DNA of 34,122 nucleotides, from the NCBI GenBank assembly GCA_018817315.1, contig JAHITV010000029.1, forward strand, positions 1 through 34,122. Direction: 5' to 3'. Made by a program: the position numbers and the translations under genes. Below the pieces are notes generated by a model that was given only the letters and a program-made list of their open reading frames with translations, had not been told where the DNA came from and did not search any database. Source of the DNA: Patescibacteria group bacterium. Its GTDB lineage: Bacteria; Patescibacteriota; Patescibacteriia; UBA1558; UBA10009. Shown here one piece after another: positions 1 through 7,791 of the stretch (position 1 is the first letter of the stretch; each line of letters opens with the position of its first letter).

Positions 1-621
1 ATCATTTTTTTGTTAATTATTTTTGTTGGCTACTTTTTCATTTTACAGTCACAATTAATCAAAGTGTATCAAAACAAAGTTACACTTTTGGCCGGTAAAT
101 TAAAACAGCTAGATGATATGGAAAAATATTCGTTAAGTTTACAGAAATTGGAGGAAGCGGCAAAGAAGTTTGAACAAAAGCAAGAAAAAAATATTGAAAG
201 ATTCTCCCAGTTTTTACCTGCAGAGAGGAATTTAGCTAATTTAATTGCTCAACTGGAAACGGTAATGCGAGTTAGCGGATTTAACATTAATTCTTTAGCT
301 ATTACAGAAAGTTTAACAGCGAAGAAGACTGAACAACCGCCATTACCTGATGACTATGAGGATATCCCAAATGATGATTATGAGAGTTATGGTTATGAGG
401 AAGATCAATTCTTAGATGTTGTTGCTACCCCTTCTTTGCATGTTTTAAGTATTAATTTGGCTATTCAGGGCGGAGATTATGTAAGTTTTAAAAATCTTTT
501 AGCTAATTTAGAAAAACATATACGTTTATTTGATGTGAGCTCAATTAATTTTTCCAGTCCTGGAGATGAGGGAAGTTACAGTTTATCAATAACTACCTAT
601 TATTATCCTGAAGAAATTTAA
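1..621 (+). CDS. pilO: PilO-like type IV pilus alignment protein (5' partial)
   Basis: The frame is open to the first base of the window, so the true start lies upstream; the TTG at 10 is only the first possible start inside. The visible protein begins in a hydrophobic membrane segment, followed by a periplasmic coiled-coil-like stretch rich in K, Q, E and L, an acidic D/E/Y-rich linker (about residues 108-135), and a C-terminal alpha/beta part. This is the architecture of PilO, the inner-membrane protein that pairs with PilN and aligns the pilus machine. The neighbours (PilP-like, PilB, PilC) support the call; primary sequence similarity in this family is weak, so the name rests on layout and position. 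It ends 10 bases before the next gene, with no promoter between. Confidence 0.72.
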   Translation: MIFLLIIFVGYFFILQSQLIKVYQNKVTLLAGKLKQLDDMEKYSLSLQKLEEAAKKFEQKQEKNIERFSQFLPAERNLANLIAQLETVMRVSGFNINSLAITESLTAKKTEQPPLPDDYEDIPNDDYESYGYEEDQFLDVVATPSLHVLSINLAIQGGDYVSFKNLLANLEKHIRLFDVSSINFSSPGDEGSYSLSITTYYYPEEI

Positions 622-631
622 TTAATAATAA

Positions 632-967
632 ATGAACACTAACACTAAAAAAAATCCTTTAACCTTTATTATTGTTTTACTGGTGGTTATAGCAATGATT
701 GCTTTGGCAGTTTGGTCATTTTCTAATTCTTCTAAGACTAAATCAGATTTAGAATTCAGGAAAGTTTCTTCCGGAGCCGATAAATACGTTAATGCAGCTC
801 AAAAAACAGAGCAGCTAATTGAAGCTTATCAAGAAGATGAATTATTTAATTCTCCATTCTTCATGTCTTTAAAAGCATTCCTAAATTTACCTTTAGAGAT
901 TGGCCAAGTAGGAAAACCCGATCCTTTTAGTGTTCCCGAAGTGTTAGAAGATTTGGGCGAATTATAA
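632..967 (+). CDS. Small single-pass protein in the PilP position
   Basis: A 111-residue protein with one N-terminal membrane helix (about residues 10-30) after a short positively charged start, so it is probably anchored with the C-terminus outside. It lies exactly where pilP normally sits, after pilO. Near the C-terminus it has GKPDPF (about residues 94-99), reminiscent of the G-x-x-DPF element of PilP proteins. No lipobox is visible, unlike classical PilP. I infer a reduced PilP-like bridge between the PilN/PilO complex and the envelope. It could also be an unrelated lineage-specific pilus protein. No Shine-Dalgarno precedes the ATG. Confidence 0.6.
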   Translation: MNTNTKKNPLTFIIVLLVVIAMIALAVWSFSNSSKTKSDLEFRKVSSGADKYVNAAQKTEQLIEAYQEDELFNSPFFMSLKAFLNLPLEIGQVGKPDPFSVPEVLEDLGEL

Positions 968-997
968 AGGATCAATTTAAAAATAGATTATTTAAAT

Positions 998-2749
998 ATG
1001 TTAAAAGTCTCTTTCCAAAAAAGATTATTAGATGCGCTTAAGGCCGAGAATTTGATTTCTCTTCAAACATATAATGAGTATTTAAAAATTATCAAGGATA
1101 ACCCTCGGAAGTTAGATCAATTGTTAGAGGATAATTCCTTGATAACCCCGGAAGTTTTAGCTCAATTTAAAGGTAAGGTGCTCAAGATTCCTTATCTTAG
1201 TTTAGAAGGAAAAATAATCAATAAAGATGTTCTAAAGATTTTACCTCAAGATCTGGCTGAAAATTATCAACTACTGGTATTTGATAAAATTAAAAATGAG
1301 CTTCAAGTAGGTTTAGTGGATCCGACAAACTACAAGGCAGTAGAGGCCATAGAATTCTTGGCTCGTAAGAAAAACTTAGAAGTAAAATATTATATTATCT
1401 CGTCTCAAAGTTTTGCTTTAGTATTCAAAGAGTATGAAAGCATGAAAGAAGAGATGGTTGAGGCATTAGGTTTTGCCGAAAAAAAGTTTGCTCCGCAAGA
1501 TTTTGAAGGTAAAGAAGGGGTCACCTCTTTGGAAGATGTTATTAAAACCGCGCCAGTATCAAAAATTCTTTCAGTTATCTTAAGAAATGCTGTTGAGGGC
1601 AGAGCTTCGGATATTCATATTGAACCGCACGCAGATAAAAGTCGTGTACGTTATCGGATTGACGGTATTTTACACACTTCCTTAGTTTTACCTATTTATG
1701 TACATACAGCTTTAGTCTCCAGGATTAAGGTTTTGGCTAATTTGAAGATTGATGAAACTCGTTTACCTCAAGACGGAAGAGTTCGTCAAACTATTACCGG
1801 CAAAAAAGTAGACTTTCGTATTTCAATTATTCCTTTGGTTAATCAGGAAAAAGTGGTGATGCGTATTTTGGAATCTCCTGATAAAGCTCCCACTTTTGAA
1901 GACTTAGGATTTATGGGTAGACAGATTAAACTAATGGTGGATAATTTGAAAAGGCCTAATGGTATGTTTTTGGTAACCGGACCTACTGGTTCTGGTAAAT
2001 CAACTACTTTATTTTCTGCTTTGTCAATTCTTAACCAGGAGGGTATTAATATTATTACTTTAGAAGATCCAGTGGAATATTTTATTACCGGTGTTAATCA
2101 GTCACAGGTTAAAAGTGAAATAGGTTACAGTTTTGCTAACGGCTTAAGGGCTTTTTTACGCCAGGATCCCAATATAATTATGGTAGGAGAAATACGTGAT
2201 GTAGAAACTGTAGAACTGGCTATTCATGCTGCTCTAACTGGTCATTTAGTACTTTCTACTTTGCATACTAATGATGCAAAAGGTTCTATCCATCGTTTAA
2301 TTGATATGAAAGCTCAACCGTTTTTATTAGCCACTACTATTAATGTAATTATTGCTCAACGTTTAGTGCGCAAAATTTGTGAAAAATGTAAAGTTAAAGA
2401 TAAAGTGCCGCCGGATGTGCTGGAGGATGTTAAAAAAGATTTATCAACTATGCCGCCGGGAGGGTGGTATGATCCTTTAAAGGATAAAAGAGAACTGATT
2501 TTTTACAAAGGTGCTGGCTGTAATCGTTGCGGGGAGTCGGGTTATAAAGGAAGATTATCGTTGGCAGAAATTTTAGTGGTCAACACCAGAATGAAAGATA
2601 TTATTGCTCATGGTTTCCATCAACGGGAAGTTGATGAGGAATTAAAAAATCAAAATTTTGTTACCTTAGGACAGGATGGATGGATGAAAGCTTTACTGGG
2701 TCATACCACTGCAGAAGAGGTGTTAAGAGTTACCAAAACGGAAATGTAA
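998..2749 (+). CDS. pilB: Type IV pilus assembly ATPase PilB (GspE family)
   Basis: A 583-residue cytoplasmic hexameric ATPase that powers pilus extension. The N-terminal part (about 1-150) resembles the T2SSE/MshE N-domain. The core has a perfect Walker A GPTGSGKST at 328-336, an intact Asp box ITLEDPVEY, Walker B with the catalytic Glu and Arg (VGEIRDVET) and the His box (TLHTND). A zinc site is formed by CEKC at about 461-464 and CNRC at about 508-511, as in PilB/GspE. Length and motif order are typical. It is co-oriented with pilO upstream and the CheY-like and PilT-like genes downstream. It is the intact motor of the operon, in contrast with the degraded paralogue at 3255. Confidence 0.95.
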   Translation: MLKVSFQKRLLDALKAENLISLQTYNEYLKIIKDNPRKLDQLLEDNSLITPEVLAQFKGKVLKIPYLSLEGKIINKDVLKILPQDLAENYQLLVFDKIKNELQVGLVDPTNYKAVEAIEFLARKKNLEVKYYIISSQSFALVFKEYESMKEEMVEALGFAEKKFAPQDFEGKEGVTSLEDVIKTAPVSKILSVILRNAVEGRASDIHIEPHADKSRVRYRIDGILHTSLVLPIYVHTALVSRIKVLANLKIDETRLPQDGRVRQTITGKKVDFRISIIPLVNQEKVVMRILESPDKAPTFEDLGFMGRQIKLMVDNLKRPNGMFLVTGPTGSGKSTTLFSALSILNQEGINIITLEDPVEYFITGVNQSQVKSEIGYSFANGLRAFLRQDPNIIMVGEIRDVETVELAIHAALTGHLVLSTLHTNDAKGSIHRLIDMKAQPFLLATTINVIIAQRLVRKICEKCKVKDKVPPDVLEDVKKDLSTMPPGGWYDPLKDKRELIFYKGAGCNRCGESGYKGRLSLAEILVVNTRMKDIIAHGFHQREVDEELKNQNFVTLGQDGWMKALLGHTTAEEVLRVTKTEM

Positions 2750-2797
2750 TATTTATATATTTAATAAATTTGTAGGGTATGCTAGGATAATAAAAAT

Positions 2798-3181
2798 ATG
2801 CCTAAACCAAGTAAAATTTTAATAGTTGAGGATGACGGCTTTTTACTGCAGATGTATGTTGCTAAACTGGAATTAGAAGGATATCAGATAATAGTAGCTA
2901 CTGACGGCGAAAAAGGTATGAGAGTAATTAAAAAAGAGCACCCTGATTTGATATTGTTAGATCTGCTCTTGCCTAAAAAGGATGGTTTTAAGGTTTTAGA
3001 AGAAATGAAAAATGATAGTGCTATAAAGGATATTCCGGTTTTAGTTTTGACTAATCTAGGTCAAAAAGAGGATATTGAACGGTGCTTTGCTTTAGGAGCT
3101 AAAGATTACTTAATCAAGGCGCATTTTGTACCCAGTGAGGTTATTTCCAGGATTAAATCCATTTTAGAGAGCGGTGACTGA
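2798..3181 (+). CDS. Stand-alone response-regulator receiver (CheY-like)
   Basis: A 127-residue single receiver domain with no output domain. The acidic pocket is complete: D12/D13 in IVEDDG, phospho-acceptor D55 in LLDLLLP, T85 in VLTN and K107 in YLIKAHF. It should therefore be phosphorylatable and act through protein contact, as CheY and PilG/PilH do. It lies between pilB and the pilT-like gene, which suggests it controls the motor. No histidine kinase is present in the window, so its phosphodonor must lie elsewhere. The sequence AGGATAA some 10 bases before the start is a weak possible ribosome site. Confidence 0.9.
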   Translation: MPKPSKILIVEDDGFLLQMYVAKLELEGYQIIVATDGEKGMRVIKKEHPDLILLDLLLPKKDGFKVLEEMKNDSAIKDIPVLVLTNLGQKEDIERCFALGAKDYLIKAHFVPSEVISRIKSILESGD

Positions 3182-3254
3182 TTTAAGAATTGTTCATGGA
3201 AATTTGTTAATATTTAGTTACTTATTTGTTTAATTAATTTCAATTTTTTTAAGA

Positions 3255-4325
3255 ATGACTACCACTGAAGATTTAGCCATTAATAATATTCTTAATTCCG
3301 TGGCCGAAAGAGGAGCGACGGATATTCATTTTGCTGTGGGAAGCAATCCTTATTTTAGGATTAATGATCGTTTAATTACCTTAAGCGAAGCAAAGGTAAC
3401 TACACCGGCTTTTATGGAGACACTGATTAAATTTTTTGTGCCGGAAAAAAAACAAGAGTTGTTAAGACAAAGCAAAGAACTAAAATTTGTTTACAACTGG
3501 CTGGATAAAGCCCGTTTCAGAGTTAATGTTTTTCAGCAAAAAGGTTATTATGCTGTTTCTTTAAAATTAATTCTTCCGCAAATTAAGACCGTAGCAGAAT
3601 TAAGTTTGCCTAAGATTGTTAATTCTTTTACCGCAGTTGAAAAAGGTTTAATTATTATCAGCGGTCCTTATAATTCCGGACGTAGTACAACACTGGCAGG
3701 AATTTTAGAAACCATAAATCGTAATCGTTCCGAAAGAATTGTTTATTTGGAGAATCCCGTTGAACAGTTGTTTGTTAATCAAAGGAGTATTATTGAGCAA
3801 AGAGAAATAGGTACTGATGTAATTTCTTTTAGTGAGGGTTTACAATCCCTTAAAGAAGAGGATGTTAATGTGGTGGCAATTTCTCGGGTGGATTGCTTGG
3901 AAACTTTGGAGTTGGTTTTGGAGCTTTCGGTTTCGGGCCGTTTAGTTTTGGTTATCATGGATTATGACACTTCTTTAAGTTGTTTAACTGGTATGATTAG
4001 CGAGTTTCCCGAAGCAAAAAAAGAATGGGTGAGAAATGTTTTAGCTGACTATCTAGTTGGTTTAGTTGTTCAAAGGTTAGTGCCAGGGGTTGGGGAAATG
4101 GTTCTAGCCGCCGAAATTCTTACTGCTTCTTCCTCTTCCAAAGCTTTGATTGCCGAAGGTCGTTTTAATCAGTTAGAAAGTATTATTCAAACATCGCGGA
4201 TAGAGGGAATGATGAGTTTGGATTATTCATTAGCCAATTTGGTCAAGGCAGGCAGAATTTCCCAGGATGTTGCCTTAAAATATGCTCAAAATCCACGTAC
4301 TTTAAGTTCAATGTTAGCTAAATAA
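3255..4325 (+). CDS. PilT-family protein with degraded ATPase motifs (probable pseudo-ATPase)
   Basis: 356 residues with the PilT layout: an N-terminal PAS-like part with ATDIHF (21-26), then a RecA-like core and a C-terminal helical region. Every nucleotide-handling motif is altered. Walker A reads GPYNSGRST (137-145), with Arg143 where the catalytic Lys should be. The Asp box reads LENPVE, with Asn for Asp. Walker B reads VAISRVD, lacking the catalytic Glu. The His box (TLHTN in PilB) is replaced by VIMDYDTS. The reading frame is intact and the rest of the fold is kept, so it is unlikely to be a decaying gene. It probably cannot hydrolyse ATP and may be structural or regulatory. It sits between the CheY-like gene and pilC in the same operon. 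Confidence 0.85.
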   Translation: MTTTEDLAINNILNSVAERGATDIHFAVGSNPYFRINDRLITLSEAKVTTPAFMETLIKFFVPEKKQELLRQSKELKFVYNWLDKARFRVNVFQQKGYYAVSLKLILPQIKTVAELSLPKIVNSFTAVEKGLIIISGPYNSGRSTTLAGILETINRNRSERIVYLENPVEQLFVNQRSIIEQREIGTDVISFSEGLQSLKEEDVNVVAISRVDCLETLELVLELSVSGRLVLVIMDYDTSLSCLTGMISEFPEAKKEWVRNVLADYLVGLVVQRLVPGVGEMVLAAEILTASSSSKALIAEGRFNQLESIIQTSRIEGMMSLDYSLANLVKAGRISQDVALKYAQNPRTLSSMLAK

Positions 4326-4353
4326 TCAGGCCAGAGAATTAACTTAACTTTAA

Positions 4354-5568
4354 ATGAAATTTGACTATAGAGCTAGAAATAATAAGGGTGAAATTCTTGA
4401 GGGTAAAATTGATGCTCCCAGTGACGAGGTGGCAGCTGATGTTTTAATGGAAAGAGGTTTATCCATTATTTCTTTAGAAGCAATCATTAAGCCGTCTTAT
4501 GGTAAAAGACTCCAGTTAAGGGTGCCTTTTTTTGATCGAGTAAAGAAGAAAGATATAGTTATTTTTGCGCGCCAGCTGGCAGTTATGACCTCGGCTAATT
4601 TGCCGGTAGTACAATCATTACACATTATCACCCAGCAAACCGAAAACGAAGCTTTAAAAAGTAAAATAGAAGAGATCGCTAATGAAGTAGAAAGTGGAGT
4701 AAAGCTTTCGGCAGCTTTGGCTAAATATCCTAAAACCTTTTCTTATTTTTTTATTAGCATGGTTAAATCTGGCGAGACTTCTGGTAAATTGGATGAGGTC
4801 TTGAATTATTTAGCTAATCAGGAAGAAGAGGATTATGATATGGTTGCCAAAATTAAAGGCGCTATGATTTATCCTGCTTTTATTGTCGGAGGTTTGATCA
4901 TTGTAGGAACAGCGATGATGATTTTTGTTATCCCCCAACTTACCTCAATGTTAACAGCTTCGGGAGCAGAACTTCCTTTAACTACCAGAATTTTAATCGG
5001 CACAAGTAATGTTTTTAAAAATTACTGGTGGCTTCTTTTGCTTATTCTTATTGGTTTAATAGGAATTTTTAGGTGGTTCGTTAATTCTGAATCCGGTAGA
5101 AGGATTTGGGATCTGTTAAAAATTCGTATCCCAATTTTTGGTACTTTATTTCAGAAGATTTATTTGGTTCGCTTTACCCATTCTTTAGCCACTTTAGTAG
5201 TGGGTGGTATTCCTCTTGTTGCAGCTTTAAGAATAGTGTCTGATGTTGTGGGTAATGATGCTTACCGGCGTTTGATTGATAAGACTGTTAAAGAAGTTGA
5301 GGATGGGAATTCCATTGGCACTGTTTTTTTGCGTTCCGAAATTGTACCCAAAATGGTTTCTCACATGATGGCAGTAGGAGAGAAAACAGGTCGGTTGGAT
5401 GATATTTTAAGAAAGTTAAGTAGTTTTTATAGTAGAGAAGTGAGTAACATGGTGGCAAATCTTACCCATACTCTTGAGCCGATTATTATGGTTTTAATTG
5501 GCATAGGCGTCGGCGGGATGGTTTCTGCCATTATTATGCCTATGTATCAATTAGCTAATGCTTTTTAA
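4354..5568 (+). CDS. pilC: Type IV pilus inner-membrane platform protein PilC
   Basis: 404 residues, the usual PilC/GspF length, with two T2SSF repeats (about 65-190 and 270-395) and three main hydrophobic segments (about 170-195, 220-240, 375-400). The family phrases are visible: FARQLAVMTSANLPVVQSL in repeat one and FTHSLATLVVGGIPLVAAL in repeat two, each followed by an SGETSGKLDEVL- or VGEKTGRLDDIL-type segment. It is the rotor platform on which PilB acts. It is the last gene of the motor operon; a GC-rich stem-loop follows 20 bases after the stop. Confidence 0.95.
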   Translation: MKFDYRARNNKGEILEGKIDAPSDEVAADVLMERGLSIISLEAIIKPSYGKRLQLRVPFFDRVKKKDIVIFARQLAVMTSANLPVVQSLHIITQQTENEALKSKIEEIANEVESGVKLSAALAKYPKTFSYFFISMVKSGETSGKLDEVLNYLANQEEEDYDMVAKIKGAMIYPAFIVGGLIIVGTAMMIFVIPQLTSMLTASGAELPLTTRILIGTSNVFKNYWWLLLLILIGLIGIFRWFVNSESGRRIWDLLKIRIPIFGTLFQKIYLVRFTHSLATLVVGGIPLVAALRIVSDVVGNDAYRRLIDKTVKEVEDGNSIGTVFLRSEIVPKMVSHMMAVGEKTGRLDDILRKLSSFYSREVSNMVANLTHTLEPIIMVLIGIGVGGMVSAIIMPMYQLANAF

Positions 5569-5588
5569 TATTTTTTTGAATGAGGTAG

Positions 5589-5610
5589 GCGCCCCGCATA
5601 TGCGGGGCGC
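5589..5610. terminator. Perfect 22-nt GC-rich palindrome after pilC
   Basis: GCGCCCCGCA and its reverse complement flank a central TA with no mismatch. It stands out in AT-rich surroundings. No T-tract follows on either side, so a classical intrinsic terminator is not supported. It may cap the 3' end of the pil operon mRNA or be a small REP-like element (compare 27702-27718). Confidence 0.5.
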
Positions 5611-5650
5611 TTGGTAAAGTTCTACTTCGTGTTGAAAAGTTGGGAAAAAG

Positions 5651-5679
5651 TTGATTTTTTCTTTAAGATTTGTTATAAT
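5651..5679 (+). promoter_or_regulatory. Strong extended -10 promoter for the first pilin
   Basis: TTGATT, a 17-base spacer, then TATAAT preceded by TGT (extended -10). The predicted transcript would start near 5686 and carry a leader of about 118 nt, the longest seen in this window. That leader contains a GGATAA/TTATCC inverted repeat (5698-5711) and a perfect DnaA-box-like TTATCCACA (5706-5714). Confidence 0.75.
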
Positions 5680-5803
5680 AATAGTAATTAAGGATAGGGA
5701 TAAGTTTATCCACATGTTTGTTATTAACTTAAAATATTTTAAAAAGGTCGAATCAAATTTTCTTAAAATCTATAAAATTATAAAAATTAAGTAAAAATAT
5801 CAT

Positions 5804-6289
5804 ATGAAAAATAAAAAGAAAGGTTTTACTCTTATTGAATTATTAGTGGTTATTGCCATTATTGGCTTACTTTCCACTTTAGCTGTAGTTTCTTTATCAG
5901 GCGCTCGTGCTAAAGCCAGAGATGCTAAAAGAACTTCTGACTTAAGATCAATCCAGTCAGCTTTAGAGTTATATTTATCTGAAAATGCTGTTGCTCCTGT
6001 TGTAGGTGCAAATTGGAGTGCTACTATTGGTACTTTAAGTGAATATTTACCTGGACCAATTCAGGATCCTAGTAATGGCGCTACTTATCATTACACTTAT
6101 TGCCGTAGTAGTGCCACTACTACCTCATATCTTTTGGGAACCACCTTAGAAGGTAATGCAGTTCAACCAGGAGTACAAGGTGATCCAGATACTTTATACG
6201 ATGCGGGCGATTGTATGAATAGTAATGATGGGGCTGCCCTACCTACGGCCTGTGATGCTACTACTGGATTTTGTTTAGGAAGAATATAA
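5804..6289 (+). CDS. Type IV major-type prepilin, paralogue 1
   Basis: A 161-residue prepilin. The short leader MKNKKKG is cut by the prepilin peptidase before FTLIELL; Glu5 of the mature form is present and a hydrophobic helix follows (mature residues 1-25). After the helix comes RAKARDAKR, shared with the paralogues. The C-terminal domain has the family pattern of four cysteines: YTYC in the middle, a second (GDC), then a C-terminal pair ending in GFCLG near the stop. It is monocistronic between its own strong promoter and the terminator at 6314, so it is probably the most highly expressed pilin of the array (inference). Confidence 0.93.
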   Translation: MKNKKKGFTLIELLVVIAIIGLLSTLAVVSLSGARAKARDAKRTSDLRSIQSALELYLSENAVAPVVGANWSATIGTLSEYLPGPIQDPSNGATYHYTYCRSSATTTSYLLGTTLEGNAVQPGVQGDPDTLYDAGDCMNSNDGAALPTACDATTGFCLGRI

Positions 6290-6313
6290 GTTTTGTTTGA
6301 AAAATACTCAATC

Positions 6314-6349
6314 AACCCAGCTCCGAGTTTACCGAAGGGCTGGGTTTTT
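6314..6349 (+). terminator. Intrinsic terminator after pilin 1
   Basis: Stem AACCCAGC (6314-6321) pairs with GCTGGGTT (6339-6346) around a 17-base loop, and the 3' arm runs into TTTTT. The T-tract is also the start of the -35 of the next promoter. Confidence 0.88.
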
Positions 6350-6376
6350 GGTTATAGTTTTTAATTGTGGTATAAT
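6348..6376 (+). promoter_or_regulatory. Promoter of pilin 2 with 5' stem-loop
   Basis: TTGGTT, a 17-base spacer, TATAAT with TGG before it (extended -10). The -35 overlaps the T-tract of the preceding terminator. The region just after the -10 is a perfect 8-bp inverted repeat, ATTAGGTA/TACCTAAT (6378-6397), covering the predicted start point; it may be an operator or a 5' protective hairpin. Confidence 0.7.
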
Positions 6377-6407
6377 TATTAGGTACTGATACCTAATTAT
6401 AGATATT

Positions 6408-7076
6408 ATGAAAAATAGAAAAAACATGTTTATCAATAAAAAAGGATTAACTAGACAGCAACACGGTTTCACAGTCATTGAATTATTAATAGTCATTGCT
6501 ATTATTGGTTTACTTTCCACTTTAGCTGTAGTTTCTTTATCAGGCGCTCGTGCTAAAGCCAGGGACGCTAAAAGAATGTATGATCTTAAAAGAATCGAAA
6601 AAGCTTTGCAGTTATACGAGATAGAACATGGCGTGATGCCGGCGGTTTACCCTTGGGTTCTTTGGGATGATGGCAATCGAACTAACAATAATGATATAGT
6701 TGATTTTTTAGGTAGTTATATGAACAATGATGTTCCTTTGGATGCTGGTAATGATAGTGTTTTTTTGTATTGCCGTGATACTGTTCCTGACGTCTATCCT
6801 TATAATGTCGTAAATCCGAATAAATATCTTTTGGCAGTTGGCTTAGAACAGCAAACAAACATTGTTAATGATCTTGATGGTTCAACACCATGGCAATTGT
6901 ATAGTGGCATGATAAATGAAGAATGTGTTTCTTCTATTCAAAGTACTGCACCACAGGGGTCACACCACAATGGACCGATCGATTGTGATGATGGTGCTGA
7001 TGGTAATATTTACTTAAATCCAGGAGCAATTAGTTTTAGAAATGGAACAGTTTTTTGTTTAGGGTTTAAAGATTAA
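6408..7076 (+). CDS. Type IV prepilin, paralogue 2
   Basis: 222 residues, the longest of the array. It has an unusually long basic leader (about 20 residues) ending ...RQQHG before FTVIELLIV, so processing would occur after Gly20; mature Glu5 is present. The helix and the following ARAKARDAKRM are almost identical to paralogues 1 and 4. The C-terminal part is longer and divergent but keeps the cysteine pattern: LYC, EEC, IDC and the terminal VFCLG. It shares 53 identical consecutive bases with pilin 1 (6510-6562 against 5867-5919), pointing to recent duplication or gene conversion. Terminator at 7127. Confidence 0.92.
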   Translation: MKNRKNMFINKKGLTRQQHGFTVIELLIVIAIIGLLSTLAVVSLSGARAKARDAKRMYDLKRIEKALQLYEIEHGVMPAVYPWVLWDDGNRTNNNDIVDFLGSYMNNDVPLDAGNDSVFLYCRDTVPDVYPYNVVNPNKYLLAVGLEQQTNIVNDLDGSTPWQLYSGMINEECVSSIQSTAPQGSHHNGPIDCDDGADGNIYLNPGAISFRNGTVFCLGFKD

Positions 7077-7126
7077 AATATATAATATAATAGATATCCC
7101 CGTTTGCTGCGGTTTGGTCATTCATA

Positions 7127-7163
7127 AAGAAGGATTTTTAAAAAATCGTTCTTTTATTTTTTT
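7127..7163 (+). terminator. Intrinsic terminator after pilin 2
   Basis: A 13-base arm (7127-7139, AAGAAGGATTTTT) pairs with 7141-7153 with one mismatch, followed by a T-rich tract. Its 3' arm is the first part of a 120-bp duplicated element that also contains the next promoter. Confidence 0.75.
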
Positions 7164-7261
7164 CATATAAATTGTATAATAAATTTAAAGATTTAATGAG
7201 ATTTTATTCAAAATAGTCAACTTTTTCTTATTTTTATGAAGCAACAAGAAGATGATAATTT
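7141..7261 (+). repeat. Duplicated pilin promoter/leader element, copy A
   Basis: This stretch, including the terminator 3' arm, the -10, the untranslated leader and the first codons of pilin 3, matches 8437-8557 with about a dozen differences by eye and one indel. The shared peptide start is MKQQE. The two copies define a second pilin sub-type (3 and 5) distinct from sub-type 1/2/4. Confidence 0.85.
7175..7180 (+). promoter_or_regulatory. -10 box of pilin 3
   Basis: A TATAAT hexamer 61 bases before the start codon. No good -35 is seen at 17 bases (TTTTAT), so this is supported mainly by its conservation in the second copy of the element at 8471-8476. Confidence 0.5.
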
Positions 7262-7748
7262 AAAGAATAATAATGGTTTTACTTTAATTGAATTAGTGGT
7301 AGTAGTAGCTCTTTTAGCTTTATTTATTACTTTATTTATAGTCCCTTTGAATGAAATTTTGGCTAAAACCAGAGATACTAAACGTTTATCAGACTTAGAT
7401 AGGTTAAAAACTGCTCTAATTTTATATAAATTTGATCATGAACATGTACCTTATGTTTATCTTTCTTATAATTGGCGATTTTTTCATGATGATATAGTTG
7501 GTTATTTCACAGGTTCTTTTCCAGAAGATCCTAAAAATAATCTTAGTCATAATTATATTTATTGTACTAATAGTGAAACAGATAAGCATTTGTTGGCTGT
7601 GAGACTAGAAAAGACTCCTAAAGTTTTGGGTATTGCGGGTTTTGTTAATTATTCTTTAGATGAATGTATCAGTAGTGCGCCAGAAGCTAGTCATTTACGC
7701 CCTTTGTGCGACGGGGATAAAAATTATTGTTTGGGTGATTTGAATTGA
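7236..7748 (+). CDS. Type IV prepilin, paralogue 3
   Basis: 170 residues; leader of 14 residues ending NNNG before FTLIELVVVV; mature Glu5 is present. The region after the helix (LAKTRDTKR) is a diverged version of the AKARDAKR of the other pilins. The C-terminal domain keeps YIYC, DEC, LCDGD and the terminal NYCLG cysteine. The leader and 5' untranslated region are near-identical to paralogue 5. The next pilin begins 43 bases downstream, and no terminator is visible between them, so 3 and 4 may be co-transcribed. Confidence 0.9.
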   Translation: MKQQEDDNLKNNNGFTLIELVVVVALLALFITLFIVPLNEILAKTRDTKRLSDLDRLKTALILYKFDHEHVPYVYLSYNWRFFHDDIVGYFTGSFPEDPKNNLSHNYIYCTNSETDKHLLAVRLEKTPKVLGIAGFVNYSLDECISSAPEASHLRPLCDGDKNYCLGDLN

Positions 7749-7791
7749 TTATCGGGTACCAGTAACTAGTAATTGGTAATCAGTAACAAGT

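Noticed and set aside
5698-5714. Replication origin signalled by the DnaA-box word
   Set aside because: Only single, widely spaced boxes; no dnaA or dnaN gene and no DnaA-box cluster or AT-rich unwinding block of the usual kind.
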